From NCBI RefSeq assembly GCF_030269925.1, contig NC_085114.1, positions 11,922,001-11,986,000 of the forward strand: DNA of 64,000 bases. The letters are read 5' to 3'. Shown here one piece after another: positions 44,493 to 56,856 of this stretch. The notes beneath the pieces are model-generated. The model worked only from the letters and a program-made list of their open reading frames with translations. It was not told the origin of the DNA and did no database searches. The position numbers and the translations under genes were made by a program. Each line of letters starts with the position of its first letter. The first letter of the stretch is position 1. The DNA comes from Bombyx mori. Its lineage: Eukaryota; Arthropoda; Insecta; Lepidoptera; Bombycidae.

Positions 44493-44740
44493 TTACAAAT
44501 TCAATCGATAAAAGTACTACCATTACAAAAGGGTGCAAACTTGTGTGATAGTTCTTGAATGATAATTAATTTATTTACAAAATTATGATGAATTCGGCAG
44601 GAATTCCAGCCTGCTTAGGTTACACTGATAATAAAACCATGTAATTTCAACACATTCAAATAATTATCATACCATCGATTTACCTTGCAATATCAAAGTA
44701 CAAAATATGCTTATTACAATCTAAAACTACTATCTAAATT

Positions 44741-47700
44741 TTAATTACTATCACTGCCGCTGTCGTTTCCAGACGCCGATGATGCCTCGGCTTCGGAAGA
44801 CGAACTCTTAGATTTTTCTTTATCTTTCTTTGTGTCTTTAGTCTGTAATCACAAAATAAAATGCGTTTGAGATTGAACGAACAAATTTTACATATATTGC
44901 AACTTTTATATATATGTTTGGTTCATTCTTAGTAGACTACAACCCTAGATTAACGGGTAAATAATGTGTTATGGCATTAAATTTGTCGAATATTGCGAAT
45001 TTTATTATAGTTGAAATGCTCGGAATGAGCACTATATAATGGAGTGGGCTTAGCTAGCTGGGATACATCAAAACGGCAACACTGATGTTTCATCTAGCAT
45101 TATTCTGACTGGTGGTCCCGCAGTAGTCGAAATTCGACTATAATTAATTGAAATTATAAGTTTGAACATTATTATGGTTCTATTGTCAGACTGTTTATTA
45201 TACTTCTATAATCACAGATTTCGCCAAGACTACACTATAAACAAATAATATTAAACATAAACAATATTAACCTATTCTAAATTTGACTACAGATTTTAAG
45301 CAATAACAAAAGTTTGACAATAAACAAAGAGTATATGTGTGTGTGTGTCAAATACATGGTAGTGTGTGTAATGTTTTCTTTATTGATTTAATGTATTTCT
45401 ATGCATAATTTTTAAAAAATATTAGCATTCTGCACTTTTTCTTTATATTATCTATAAGTGTGGGAAATTTCATAGTCCTCCGTCTGCGCAATTTTTGTAA
45501 AAAGGGTTTCAAAGTTTTTGCTTCACGTATAGATTTCAAATTTGAAGCTACTACTACAAGTCTAAGGAATTGTACTTACGTCCTTCTTCTCCTTCTTCTT
45601 ATTGCTGTCGGAGTCGGAGGAGCTATCGTCGTCTTCTATAAACTCTTTGCTGGTGAACTTCCCGGTGGGAACGGCGGCAGGAGTCTTCTTTGCTGGAGGA
45701 GCTTTGGTCTTCTTCTCTGCTGTCTTTCGTTCTTTTTCAGCCTGTTTCTTTTTCTGTTTGAACTCGTCGGCCGCGCCGCTGTCTTTATACTTCTTCATTG
45801 CGGCATTGTATTCTTCTTTCGCTTTGTTGGCTTTCTCTTCCCATTCCTGGAGATTAATAATTGTAAAATTTAACTTCGGATTTGATAAATAAGCGATAAT
45901 GACAAATAAGTTTTATCACTGGTGGTAGGACCTCTTGGGAGTCCGCACGGGTAGGTATCACCACCCCGCCTATTTCCGCGTGAAGTAGTAATGCATTTCG
46001 GTTCGAAGGGTGGGGTAGCCGTAGTACTGAGACCGTAGAACTTATATCTCAAGGTGGGTGGCGCATTTACGTTGTAGATGTCTATCGGCTCCAGTAACCA
46101 CTTAACACCAGGTGAGCTGTGAGCTCGTCCATCCATCTAAGCAATAAAAAAAAAAGGTTTCATAAACATTGTAAATAAGATGTTATAAGAAACGTCCTGA
46201 CAGTTTGGTTCATTTAGCATATCGTCGCGGTTAAACCAAAATCTGCTATGTGCAAAAACTTTATTCTGAATTACTTAACGAGTACAAAAAATTTCGTTTA
46301 AATTTTTATATGAAGGTGAATTTCTAAGAACTATATCAAATGAAAGCTATAGATAAATATTAAAGCTAAGACATAACAGTTTTTTTATACAATACATAGG
46401 GCTGTGAACTATACGAAAAGATCTAAAAGTAAAAATTTCAAAAAGTGCACATAGCAGATTTTGGTTTGACAACGACGATATGAGTTTATAATTTATTTCA
46501 ATTAAGTCAATCAGAACTGAATTTCGTTATTGTCATCCTAGGACTGGTTTTTAAAAATCCAGTTATAGCCTGACCAAATATGCAGGTGAAACAGTCAAAA
46601 ATGTTTCATTACGTGGATCCAATATTTCATTAGTTTGTGTTGAATAATATCTTATAAAAATTGAAAAGTCAGTTTCGAATAGGGGTGTGCACTGACCGAT
46701 TTGTCTTTCAGGTCCCTCCAGAGTTCTCCCGCGCGCTTGGCGACCTCTGTGACCTTGATCCCGGGGTTCTCTTCAATGATTTTCTTTCTGTTTTCGTTGA
46801 GCCACAGCATGAAGGCGGTCGCCGGCCGCTTTGGCGCGTTCACGTCCTTCTCGCGTTTCTTAGACTTCTCTTTACGCTTACGTGGCGCTTCGGACTGAAA
46901 ACAACGAGCAAATTCAAACATTTTTAACAAATTTACTGGTGGTAGGACCGACCTCTTGTGAGTCTGCGCAGGTATTTACCACCACTCTGCCTATTTCTGC
47001 CGTGAAGCAGTAATGCGTTTCGGTCTGAAGGGTGGGTCAGCCGTCGTAACTATACTTGAGACCTTAGAACTTAAATCTCAAGGTGGGTGGCGCATATACG
47101 TTGTAGATGTCTATGGGCTCCAGTAACCATTTAACACCAGGTGGGCTGTAAGCTCGTCCACCCATCTAAGCAATAAAAAAAAACCATGTTACTATTACGT
47201 GATAAAATGCTAAGGTATTTACAGGAATGTATCAAGTTACCTATTCTACACGGGAGTTAGAACAAGTTACTGTACATATGAAGGCTTTGAATGAATTCCG
47301 TGCAAATTTATGTACGTTTTAAAATTATTTTAGGTTAAAATACATGGGTATGCGTCATTATGACATGTCACATACGTATTCTCAAGTATATATTCAATTG
47401 CTACATCACATAAATATACTTTTAGACAAATAATTTTACAAACAAAAATAACTTTTAAGTACTTGAATCCTGTATAGTATACGGCTCTAATCATAAGGAG
47501 TGTGATGTGCTTACAATAGTCTTAGCTTTCTTAGGTTTTTTCTCTTTCTTCTTTTCTTTTTCTTTCTCCTTCTTGCTATCACCGGAGCCGGAGCCGCCTG
47601 ACGCGTCGGAGTCCTCTGAAGATGAGGCGTTCGTGTCGTATCTAAAATTCATTTTAGTTATGTTATTTTATACGGTCAAATTTCACTGATTTGTTTGCTT

Positions 47701-50700
47701 CATTCGTAAGCTTCCTAGAAATCGATTCTTATTAAAAATTATCGGTGGTCGGAGTGATAGAAGTTAATTTTCGGATTATGGATTATGTATATTTTTAATT
47801 TTTCTCATAAGCGACTCGGAGATTACCTTCAATATTTTTTCACTTTTCGTAACTTTTACTTTAGTCTAGGACTGGCTTGGTTGTTCGAACCTCGTATACC
47901 ATGAGAGTACCTCGAGGTTCCATTTACAGATAACATCCTTTTTGGAACGAAGTTCCTTATCGCGCGTTGTGAAAGGGGGCTAGACGGAAAAAATTCTTAC
48001 GAAAAGTTGTCACGACACTTTTAGATCCGTCATTCTGACCAATCAACGTGTAGGCGCTTATCGCGTGACATTGCTCGTATCCGCTTGGTCCGCGTAATGA
48101 GTACAGTTTCTCGAGATAGCGTTTCAACAATAGTAATTTAGTGTATAGTATTGTTTTTTTCTTCTTCATAATGCCGTAATTTATTATTATAACTTAAAAA
48201 AAAATATTTCAATTCCTTCACTAATTAATCGAAAGGAACTTCGTTCCATCCGGGTGTCCTTTGACACCTCTGAAGTTTTTTAAATATTCTAAATTAATTT
48301 TTGCAGCGCAGAAGCGATCTTTGTGGCGAGGCTTGGGGGAGGCCTATGCCGGCAGTGGACGTCTGTGAGCTAAAAGAATTGAATAGAATTCCTGTATTCA
48401 GTTTCAAAATTTTAGCTATATATTGTTTTACTGTTCTTTTTCAGGTTAAGAAATTATAATCTCGATGTAAACAATGCACAAACATGTAGGTTTACATTTA
48501 CTTATATATTATGATTTATATATTAAAAAGAGCAAGATGTCAGCCAGGCCAGCCTCATGTATTTTTATGTAGTATATAAAGCAATAACTGAAACCATATT
48601 TCTCATTTTCTAAGCTGAGCATAAATATTCTAGTCATCTATATTTCTATACTAGTATTATAAAGAGGAAAGATTGGTTGGTTGGTTTTATTGAATAGGCT
48701 CCGATACTACTGAATCGATTTAAAAAATTCTTTCACTGTTGGAAATCTACGCTATCCCCGGGTGACATAGGCTATATTTATTATATTTTCAAAAAATTCG
48801 GAATCCTTACTGAAACTTCAATAATGTGTAAAAAAATTACCTAATTTTTTTTACATCGCGTGCGCTGTTTCCCAAGCAAAGCCGGGGCGGGCCGCTAGTC
48901 TTCAATATGTATACTTCGCTTTTGGGAACGTTACCCATCACGTTACATGTTCGGTACATAATGATTTGAATATTGCATTGCCACGTAACATAACAATCTT
49001 TTAAGCCACGACGACGTCTATTTAGAGCAGCGGTCGGGGAACTTTTTTAATTATTACCCCAAAATATTTTTGTGTAAGTTGATATTACCTCATGGCGAAG
49101 AACAAAAAAAAAAACCAAAATATATACTTTTTACTCACAAAAGTTTCATTTTTACTACCCCCAAAAATTTCATTTTACCCCATTTGGGGTAATTTACCCT
49201 GGTTCCCCGACCGCTGATTTAGAGGTAATAATGTAGTGTATATAGAGTTACTCTTCAGCGACGTCGCTCTCCTTGGCCTTGTCGGGGTTGAAGTCCTCGT
49301 CGGTGCTCTCGTCGGAGCCGTCGCTGTCGTCCGACTCGCGCTCCTTCGCCTCCGCCTTCACGCGCTCCAGATACGCGTCCGGTTCCTTCTCCGTGTCCGA
49401 GTCGCCGAAGTCATCGTCGTACAGGGCTTTGTCCTAAAATATAATTACATCATTATTGTTTACTAGCGGTCCGCTTCGGCTTCGCTCGAGTCGTTAACAA
49501 AAATTTCAACGACGTTGTTTTATTTTTCTAAATAAAAGAACACTTATTGCGGCATAACTATAGGCAGTGTAAGGATACCAAATTTTTTATGTCACTCGGG
49601 AATAGTATAGCTTTCAAACAGTGAAAGAATTTTTAAAATCGGTTCAGTAGTTTCGGAGCTTATTCAATACAAACAAACAAACAAATCTTTCCTCTTTATA
49701 ATATTATAATTAGTATAGACAACGATCATACATAATAGTTTTTGCAAAATACGAGCGCGCGTGGCGTTTATTTGTAGTTGTAATCGTAAATGCACACACT
49801 ACTAGCGACCCGCCCTCGTTTCGCTTCGGAAACATTAAATTTTATTATTAATAGTTGAGTCTCGCGATGTTACCCGCGATTACTATCGTACTGCCTAAGT
49901 TACTCCTTATATCATCAGCTACCCGCGGTTACCATCGTACTGCCTAAGTTACTCCTTATATCATCAGCTACCCGCGGTTACCATCGTACTGCCTAAGTTA
50001 CTCCTTATATCATCAGCTACCCGCGGTTACCATCGTACTGCCTAAGTTACTCCTTATATCATCAGCTACCCGCGGTTACCATCGTACTGCCTAAGTTACT
50101 CCTTATATCATCAGCTACCCGCGGTTACCATCGTACTGCCTAAGTTACTCCTTATATCATCAGCTACCCGCGGTTACCATCGTACTGCCTAAGTTACTCC
50201 TTATATCATCAGCTACCCGCGGTTACCATCGTACTGCCTAAGTTACTCCTTATATCATCAGCTACCCGCGGTTACCATCGTACTGCCTAAGTTACTCCTT
50301 ATATCATCAGCTACCCGCGGTTACCATCGTACTGCCTAAGTTACTCCTTATATCATCAGCTACCCGCGGTTACCATCGTACTGCCTAAGTTACTCCTTAT
50401 ATCATCAGCTACCTATCAGTGAAAGTCTCGTCAAAATCGGTCCAGCCGTTCCAGAGATTAGCCGGAACAAACAGACAGACAGACAGACAGACAAAAATTG
50501 TAAAAAATGTTATTTTGGTGTATGTACCGTATATATATACATATTATTATGCATGTAGTAAAAGGCGGTTATTTCAATATTACAAACAGACACTCCAATT
50601 TTATTTATATGTATAGATAGATGTTATTCCATCACCGTGGAAGTCAATCGTAAATATTTGTTATGTAGGTATTTCATTAGAGAAATTGGCAACTGTCTGC

Positions 50701-53700
50701 GGGATTCGAACACCGACATAGTCGCATCGCTCGATACGAATGAACCACGCGTCTTAATCCTTCAGACCACAACTTCTAAATGTATAACGTGTGCCTGTTA
50801 CTTATGTGGCCACATGCAACCCATATTTATATTTTACGTATATTCCATTATGCCTACTATGGATTTATAATCTTACATTAAACATTTATTTAAAAAAAAT
50901 GAGAACTCTTTTAATGGTTTTTTAAATAGTACTACATATTCTAAACTTGAGCGAGTAGGTACCGCCATTTTTCATATTTCCACCGAAAAGCTATAATATA
51001 TTTGGTTCGAAGGGTGGGAGTCATTATACTATTCACCTGAAACTCGTCCTATTGACTCTCGTTCTGAAATCTAGATTCACACCGTGTCCGGCCTCTATTG
51101 ACGCAGTCACGACAGGATCTAAACTACGTTACGTAGGTATTCCGTGAGAAAAAACGATTAACGTGTCATGTCGCAGTCCGATCATTCTAAAGTTTTTACT
51201 ACGCCAATCCCTCTATTTACAACCTGCCATTCAGGGACATATTGGTATATTTTACTTACACCCTATATAATATTTTATAATTTTCTAACAAGAATTCGAT
51301 TGTATTATTTTCATCATGTTGCTATTAAAATTAACTTTTAGTATTAAAAATAATACAGAAAAGCTAATACTGCCGGATTATGATTGTCTTTAAAAAACCT
51401 CTGATTAAAACTCACATTCTTTCCAGTATTCTTGACATGTAATTTCTTCGAAGATATATAATTGAATAGTTTGTCATATTCTCCCTTCTCGATACTGCTA
51501 AACGTGTGCACGCTGCCCAACTTCAATTCTATTTCGAAATCAAATGATCTGTAATAAAACGCATTTTTTTTATTGCTTAGATAGACATCTACAACGTAAA
51601 TGCTGACACACACCTTGAGACATAAGTTCTAAGGTTTCAGTTTTAGCAGTACAGCGTCTTTAAAGGTGCATTAAAAACGAAATTGGAATAATCTCAAAAT
51701 TGATTCTAGTTACCGCGCTCTTAAGTCTAATATAGTTTGCAGTTCACCTTGAGACATAAGTTCTAAGGTCTCAGTTTTAGCGGTACAGCGTCTTTAAAGG
51801 TGCATTAAAAACGAAATTAGAATAATCTCAAAATTTATTCTAGTTACCGCGCTCTTAAGTCTAATATCGTTTGCAGTTAGTGTTAGCTTTTCGAAAAATT
51901 TAAACTACCGTAGGTGGACCGCGCGAATTGAACTATCGGGTCAAATTATTGGCAAACATAATCTGTACAATTGAATTATAAGTGTCATAGTTTGTGTGTT
52001 TGTCAATCAGTGACGCACAAAACCTTACTTGACCTTTTATAATATTGAATACTTTTATTCTGATAAATTACGTGAATCTGGGTGTATCTGTCTTCATAAA
52101 TACGTCAGTGCGTTTGGTTCACTGGACGCCACTTCGTACCATGGCCAGGATCGTACCATGATAGTCGGATGCACCACACCATCAAATAAATAGCCAGCCC
52201 GATATGTCAACCAATAAATGGCGCACACATCTTGCACTATGAACATGTCAATAACAAGTTAAAGTTCGTGCTGTTACGAATGTCCCATGCACCTCTTAAT
52301 GTCTACGCCACTACGCCTGCACTAAAATTCGTATGACAAATAATGACAAAGCATACACGCTGCTTTTAACTTATGTCATAACTCATTTTCACTATGCTTA
52401 GCGAATGATTTCTTTCTTTCCATTCTGCAGTCTCTATATTCCAATCCTAACGTCTCACCGGCGCTACCATTTCCACTCAGTCTTAATCTAACATCCAAAC
52501 CCGACGGTTATCTTATCCAAGTATCCTAGTTTTAATTTAATCATATCTTTTTTTTAAAAAGCCTCAAAGATAAACCCTCAAAACAGTTGGTCGTTTTTGT
52601 ACTGAACACTGTATTATATTGTCATTGGTTTTCGAGAGTCGTAGAGATTATTAAAACTACTTTTGCGACTAAGTTATTATACATTTTTGCTCACGGAAAT
52701 TATGAAAGTATTCGAAAAGTCGAAAACATAAAATATGACAATAATAAACGTCCGATTTAACCTTAAAATTATTTTTTATTCTATAAATAGTTATACATAA
52801 ATTACATTATGTCTGATGATAGCTTTAATATAATTTAATTGCGAAATAATTTGACAAACTGTACTTTATTTCATATTTTTAAGTTATAGTGAGGGGTAGA
52901 TCTCAGGGGTATTTTTTTTTTCAATAAAACTATGGGTCAGTCACTTATATCAAATTTCGAATTCTAATCTTTTTATATACACAAACAATTTTCGATTTAA
53001 AATAATAATTACAACAAGACGCGGGCGCACCACTAAAAACGGAAGCACCCGGAACATAGATTATACACTTCTCTGTCAAAAGACGAACATAGATACTAAA
53101 AATTAAGAATAGCAAGCGGGCATACGGCCGTGGGAGTGACTTACAGGTCGGTTTGCTATAAAGTAATATAAATACTTACTTCGTCGACGAAGCGCCCCCT
53201 CGAGCGAAGTTCACAGACGCAATCTCCTCAAATCGTATGTGTACTGGTGGCTTGTGAACGTATATGAAACCTTTGTCTAGGGGATACAGATAGCCTGCCG
53301 CCGCCTTGTATGAACACGCTATGGCCGGGGTCTTGTGGTGTCTGGAAAATCAGTCCCAAAAACACCATAAACATTTATCTTTAACTTCATGAGATAATTT
53401 GAATAAATAAATTTGTTTTATTAATTATATAATATATATAATGAGATATATAATTATCAATTATTTTTAATTACGATGTTAGGAAGCAAAAATATGTTCA
53501 ATAATTTACCCTAAAAAGTCACCAGGACCTGTTACCCTTCTATTGATGATGACCTTCATGATTTTGGCTAGAACTTCGTATGTCGGTCCAGATAATTCCT
53601 TTGTTATTTTACCTTCATATTTGTCTTTCAATTCTTCCCTGCAATTGTTTAAATTGAAATTCAAATATAACAAAATTACAGTGATAAACAGAACATGCAG

Positions 53701-56214
53701 GCACATATTTGATTACTAACAATGCAAGAATAATACATAGCAATCTTAACAGCTACATTTCATTACTTAAAAGGTGATGGTGTCGGAGTTACCCTATTTA
53801 AATATAAACATAATAATATGTTTTTATTTTACTTCACTTTAGATTATGCAATAATAGACAATTTGCCAAAAATGTTACTCACTCTGTAAAAGGAAGTTCT
53901 ACAGTTGTCTCCTCCTCAATACCAAACAACAGCACTAAATAATGGTACCTTGTTTGACCCTGTTTGATCGGTGGATCCAAGGAAACGACAAAGAACATTT
54001 GCCTCGTATCCTTGTGAGGCAATAAGAATAAACGGAGAACTGTCGACATAGGGATCTTGTAGTCAAAGGTTTTACCGTGAAGCTGAAAGAATGTCTGGAA
54101 TACCTTGATATCATAACGACCACTAAAAAAAAATTTAAAACAAATAAATTAATTTGATCGTTTTTCAGAACATTATTATTTTACATTCAATTGCAATTCA
54201 CTGAATTTAATAATACTGCATTTTTATTTTTACTTTTCTACTCAATTCCGAAACATAAAAGGTACAAAATAGCCATACCAAGACTGAACTGGTTTGTTGT
54301 TGTAGACATATACAAATATTAATCTTATATTTCAAATTAGTGAAAATTACAAAAATATTTGGAAACCATACCGAGGTGTCAAACATTGTAGTTCTCTGAA
54401 TATAGCAATAGCATCACCAGAAACTGAAATAACACTCGCTTTGTTCATTACTTGTTGGTGGAATGCTTCAACTGCATCCAAATCATTGGCCACTTCACTG
54501 GTGGGAATGTGGAAGCGCATTTCCATCAATGATACAGGTGTGTCATCATTCTGTAATTTTCAAATCAAAATATAAAGTATCTTATCATCACTATCCATTT
54601 GCTGGAAATTGTTCTCTACAAATATGCCTCTTAGACACAGACACAACAAATAACAGACATTTTTACTTTTGCAGATGTTTTATTTGAGTCAATCAATAGT
54701 TGCATGTTTGATATGATTATATTAGATATCTTACCCTTGTTAAGTACAACTTTAAGTTTTTTCGATATTTTTTTAGATATTTTCATGATAGCAGAACTAA
54801 CCTGATGAAATTCGAGTGTGACTTCATTCTTTCCTGTATTGCATTGAGAGACATAATGCAATGGTATTTCAAAAGCGGTGTTTGTACCAACATTGAAACT
54901 TAGTACTGCTCCATTAAATTTAGCTGTACCCCAGTTCCAACCTTTTAGAGATAACTCTTTCTCTAGCATGTCTTTATTATAATTGGCTTTGAAGAATTTT
55001 GCAACCTTCTCTTGCTCCTGTAGTATTTCAATTATTTAATTAGATGATTCCAATCATAGAATCATAAAATCACTTCATTTGTTTAATTCATTTTCATTGT
55101 AGCAGTAGGCAGTGGCTTGGCTCTGCCCCTGGCATTGCTGAAGTCCATGGGCGACAGTAACCACTCACCATCAGGTGGGCCATATGTTCGTCTGCCTACA
55201 AGGGCAATAAAAAAAAAAACATTTAGCTAGAATTTATTAAGCTAGTTTTATTGTCATTTTTTAACTAACCCCCAGGACAAACCTGTTGTTTATAAGTAGA
55301 TAACTTAATTTAAATTATAATTCTACATTAATAACTACTTAAGAGGTTATTTTTAAGAAAACATTTTAAATTCAGAACTCTTCCACAGAACACTGCAACA
55401 GAGTAATTCTTATTTCGTTATGAAATATATTTGACAAGCTTAATAAAAACTGAATAGAATAAATTTATTACACATACTTTTTTGTAATTTCTTCTATTTG
55501 TATCAGAGTGTATAGAATATGTGACCTAATAATTTTGAAAAAATATTTTCTTGTTTCTAAACAAATTTCAATTTTTAAAACACAGTTCCAATTATGTTTG
55601 ATTTTAAAAACAACAGCCCTTCTGTTGTTCCCTTCTATTCCAACAATAAGTTTGAAATGGTACTTAGGCGGGATCGTTTTTGTTGATTATTTTAAAATGA
55701 CTGGCAAATTATAACCCATATTCTTATGATTTCAAGTATGAAATGTTATGGTTTAGAACAAAAACCAGAACCTATTGTCGCATCTGTTATTTTGCATAAT
55801 AAATGAGTTATCTATCGCAGGGACGTGTAAATTTTGTCAATTATGGAAAACTTATGTTGTATTTACTTACACCTTCTTTAAAACCTCCGTATCTGTGCAA
55901 AGTACCATTTTTGAGAAACAAACGTAAGCCCCACGAACCAATGAACTTCTGGAAATTCACCAGCTCAATGTCATTAGCTGATATTTGTTCAACTTTGCCG
56001 GTTTTACTATTCTTGAAAATTATGTTTTGGTCTGTCATTTTTAACCTCCCTGGTACCTGAAACGCCAAGCACTCTTAATATGATTCTCCATAATGTTTCT
56101 TAAAATGCTTTTCATAAAGCGTTAAGTTATAAATAAAAAGACATTCATTCTTCATCGACATACCATGTTTCCTTTTATTTCTGCGGAAACATCGTTATAC
56201 TCTAAAAACTCCAT
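44741..56214 (-). CDS. Ssrp: SSRP1: HMG-box subunit of the FACT histone chaperone, 13 exons
   Basis: With Spt16, SSRP1 forms FACT, which disassembles and restores nucleosomes ahead of polymerases. Exons in transcript order: 56164-56214, 55871-56056, 54802-55017, 54372-54550, 53883-54122, 53510-53638, 53180-53341, 51416-51548, 49252-49433, 47515-47641, 46697-46894, 45580-45846, 44741-44842. Phase is kept and the product is 723 aa, close to the fly protein. The N-terminal and Pob3-type PH domains span residues 1-430 ([72 protein letters not shown]). An acidic region follows (433-500), then a serine/lysine linker, one HMG box (about 556-625, [20 protein letters not shown]) and a charged, serine-rich tail. 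Introns 8-12 are loaded with mobile elements. Confidence 0.96.
45102..45560. repeat. Dispersed moth repeat in Ssrp intron 12
   Basis: CTGGTGGTCCCGCAGTAG, the small palindrome TAGTCGAAATTCGACTA, a GTGTGTGTGT tract and TCATAGTCCTCCGTCTGCGC are phrases I associate with a common moth DNA-transposon-derived repeat. No terminal structure could be fixed, so limits are approximate. Confidence 0.4.
45917..46156 (+). mobile_element. Bm1 SINE, 5'-truncated
   Basis: ACTGGTGGTAGGACCTC to the A tail after CCATCTAAGCAATAAAA. Antisense to Ssrp, in intron 11. Confidence 0.88.
46219..46482. mobile_element. 264-bp MITE, copy 2
   Basis: Same inverted ends as the copy at 43589-43832 (ACCAAAATCTGCTATGTGCA and complement), reverse orientation, in Ssrp intron 11. 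Confidence 0.85.
46933..47181 (+). mobile_element. Bm1 SINE, 5'-truncated
   Basis: TTACTGGTGGTAGGACC to CACCCATCTAAGCAATAAAA. Antisense in Ssrp intron 10, starting 38 bp from the start of exon 11. Confidence 0.88.
47943..48248. mobile_element. 306-bp MITE with short inverted ends
   Basis: Ends TGGAACGAAGTTCCTT and the complement AAGGAACTTCGTTCCA; the end itself is also self-complementary (GGAACGAAGTTCC). No ORF. It lies in Ssrp intron 9. Confidence 0.7.
48303..48385 (+). mobile_element. LINE 3'-end remnant
   Basis: TTTGTGGCGAGGCTTGGG, GGAGGCCTATGCCGGCAGTG and GGACGTCTGTGAGC match the common end of moth non-LTR polyproteins (…[12 protein letters not shown]). It lies in Ssrp intron 9. Confidence 0.6.
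48650..48900 (-). mobile_element. RTE-like LINE 3' end
   Basis: Opens CTAGTATTATAAAGAGGAAAG and closes GGGCGGGCCGCTAGTC: the complement of the layout at 49463. Non-coding, in Ssrp intron 9. Confidence 0.6.
49028..49216. mobile_element. hAT-type MITE with 8-bp target duplication
   Basis: Ends CAGCGGTCGGGGAAC and GTTCCCCGACCGCTG, flanked by ATTTAGAG on both sides (49020-49027 and 49217-49224). The 189-bp length, CAG...CTG ends and 8-bp duplication are diagnostic of hAT-derived MITEs. It lies 36 bp beyond the 3' end of Ssrp exon 9. Confidence 0.88.
49463..49723 (+). mobile_element. RTE-like LINE 3' end
   Basis: TACTAGCGGTCCGCTTCGGC, AAAATCGGTTCAGTAGTTTC, an (AAAC) run and CTTTATAATATTATAATTAG. 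Opposite orientation to the copy at 48650. It lies in Ssrp intron 8. Confidence 0.6.
49801..50505 (+). mobile_element. RTE-like short element carrying a minisatellite
   Basis: ACTAGCGACCCGCCCTCG at the left and AAAATCGGTCCAGCCG, GAGATTAGCCGG and a CAGACAGACAGACA run at the right are the borders of a short RTE-like tail. The middle has expanded into 49-bp tandem repeats. Confidence 0.6.
49869..50408. repeat. 49-bp tandem minisatellite, about 11 units
   Basis: Ten units of exactly 49 bp start at 49919 and every 49 bp to 50360 (CTACCCGCGGTTACCATCGT then ACTGCCTAAG...). They are essentially identical. One diverged unit precedes them (CGATTACTATCG variant), and a partial unit, CTACC, follows at 50409. 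It lies in Ssrp intron 8. Confidence 0.95.
50619..50780 (-). mobile_element. Bm1 SINE, 5' head portion
   Basis: GATGTTATTCCATCACCGTG through GCGGGATTCGAACACCG and the head complement (TTCAGACCACAACTTC). It lies in Ssrp intron 8. Confidence 0.8.
51573..51650 (-). mobile_element. Bm1 SINE fragment
   Basis: T run, GCTTAGATAGACATCTACAACG, CCTTGAGACATAAGTTC; about 50 bp internally deleted. It lies in Ssrp intron 7 and overlaps the tandem duplication starting at 51611. Confidence 0.7.
51611..51878. repeat. Two-copy tandem duplication, 134-bp unit
   Basis: CACCTTGAGACATAAGTTCT begins both units (51611 and 51745). They share AAAGGTGCATTAAAAACG and CCGCGCTCTTAAGTC and differ at only a few positions. 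Each unit starts inside the Bm1 fragment. Confidence 0.88.
55094..55220 (+). mobile_element. LINE 3'-end fragment (Jockey-like)
   Basis: Shared tail in plus orientation: GCAGTAGGCAGTGGCTTGGC, CATCAGGTGGGCC, then AGGGCAATAAAAAAAA. It lies in Ssrp intron 2. Confidence 0.78.
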
Positions 56215-56445
56215 GTTTCGTTATTTGACAATACTTTACAACGCGATGTAACAATGTAAAATTAGCGTATATTTCCTTAAGATTGAATAATAGTTTCAAT
56301 GATTAATTAGTCACTGTGTTTTATAGTGTGTAACGAAAAACTTTTCATTTACTAGTTTTCAAGTTTAATTTTCAATTCACCCACTATAAGTTACGTTATT
56401 CATTAAAGTGTAATCTATGATAACATGTGTGTATCTATGATGTTA
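56215..56445 (-). promoter_or_regulatory. Ssrp upstream region
   Basis: Short unique stretch between the Ssrp start codon and a retroposon family A insertion. It must hold the Ssrp 5' UTR and core promoter unless there is an upstream exon. No motif assigned. Confidence 0.35.
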
Positions 56446-56856
56446 GGAGACTTTTTGGCGGGAGCGCGAGGAGTGAAGTTGTGTGATTTGTTTTATTTTG
56501 TCTATTTAGTGCTTCTTCAGGTTTAAATGTGTAATAACGGAGGTTTATTAACTGTTTAATATCTGTGAAAGTGCACAAATGTGGGAAAATGAAACAAAGC
56601 CGCTGGACGTCACTTCTCGGGATCCTCCAAAAAGTGCAATGAAAAAGTCTCAGTACATAGATGACCACCATTTTACTGAGATTATATTTCATCCGATATT
56701 CTCATCTCGTTTCATTTGATTTCATCCCAGTTGATTAATGTCTCAAATTAATCATCTTCATTTCATTTCATCATTTTTCATAAAAATAAGAAAATAAATT
56801 AAAATAAGACATGACTTAAAGGTCTTAGTTACCAGGTCATAAAATCCCTTAAAAAA
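56446..56856 (+). mobile_element. Retroposon family A, complete copy with 12-bp target duplication
   Basis: TCTATGATGTTA occurs at 56434-56445 and 56857-56868. Between them is a 411-bp unit starting GGAGACTTTTTGGCGGGAGC and ending CATAAAATCCCTTAAAAAA. Other copies start at the same place, so the 5' end is discrete. I see no clear pol III A and B boxes and no ORF with a known domain. It probably moves by a LINE reverse transcriptase. Confidence 0.85.

Larger units (their letters stand above)
40070..44740. other. Interval between the HMG gene and Ssrp
   Basis: No coding exon could be supported. The content is AT-rich sequence with repeats listed separately: a Bm1 head at 41680, repeat B at 42365, a MITE at 43589 and a degenerate SINE at 44212. 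The right end is the Ssrp 3' UTR, with a minus-strand AATAAA near 44570. Confidence 0.5.

Noticed and set aside
45460..45873. 137-codon hydrophobic plus-strand open frame
   Set aside because: It is the complement of the lysine- and glutamate-rich Ssrp exon 12; such antisense frames look membrane-like by composition only.
49869..50408. Regular 49-bp repeats resembling a CRISPR array
   Set aside because: The units abut with no spacers, the whole unit is repeated, and the context is an animal intron. It is a minisatellite.
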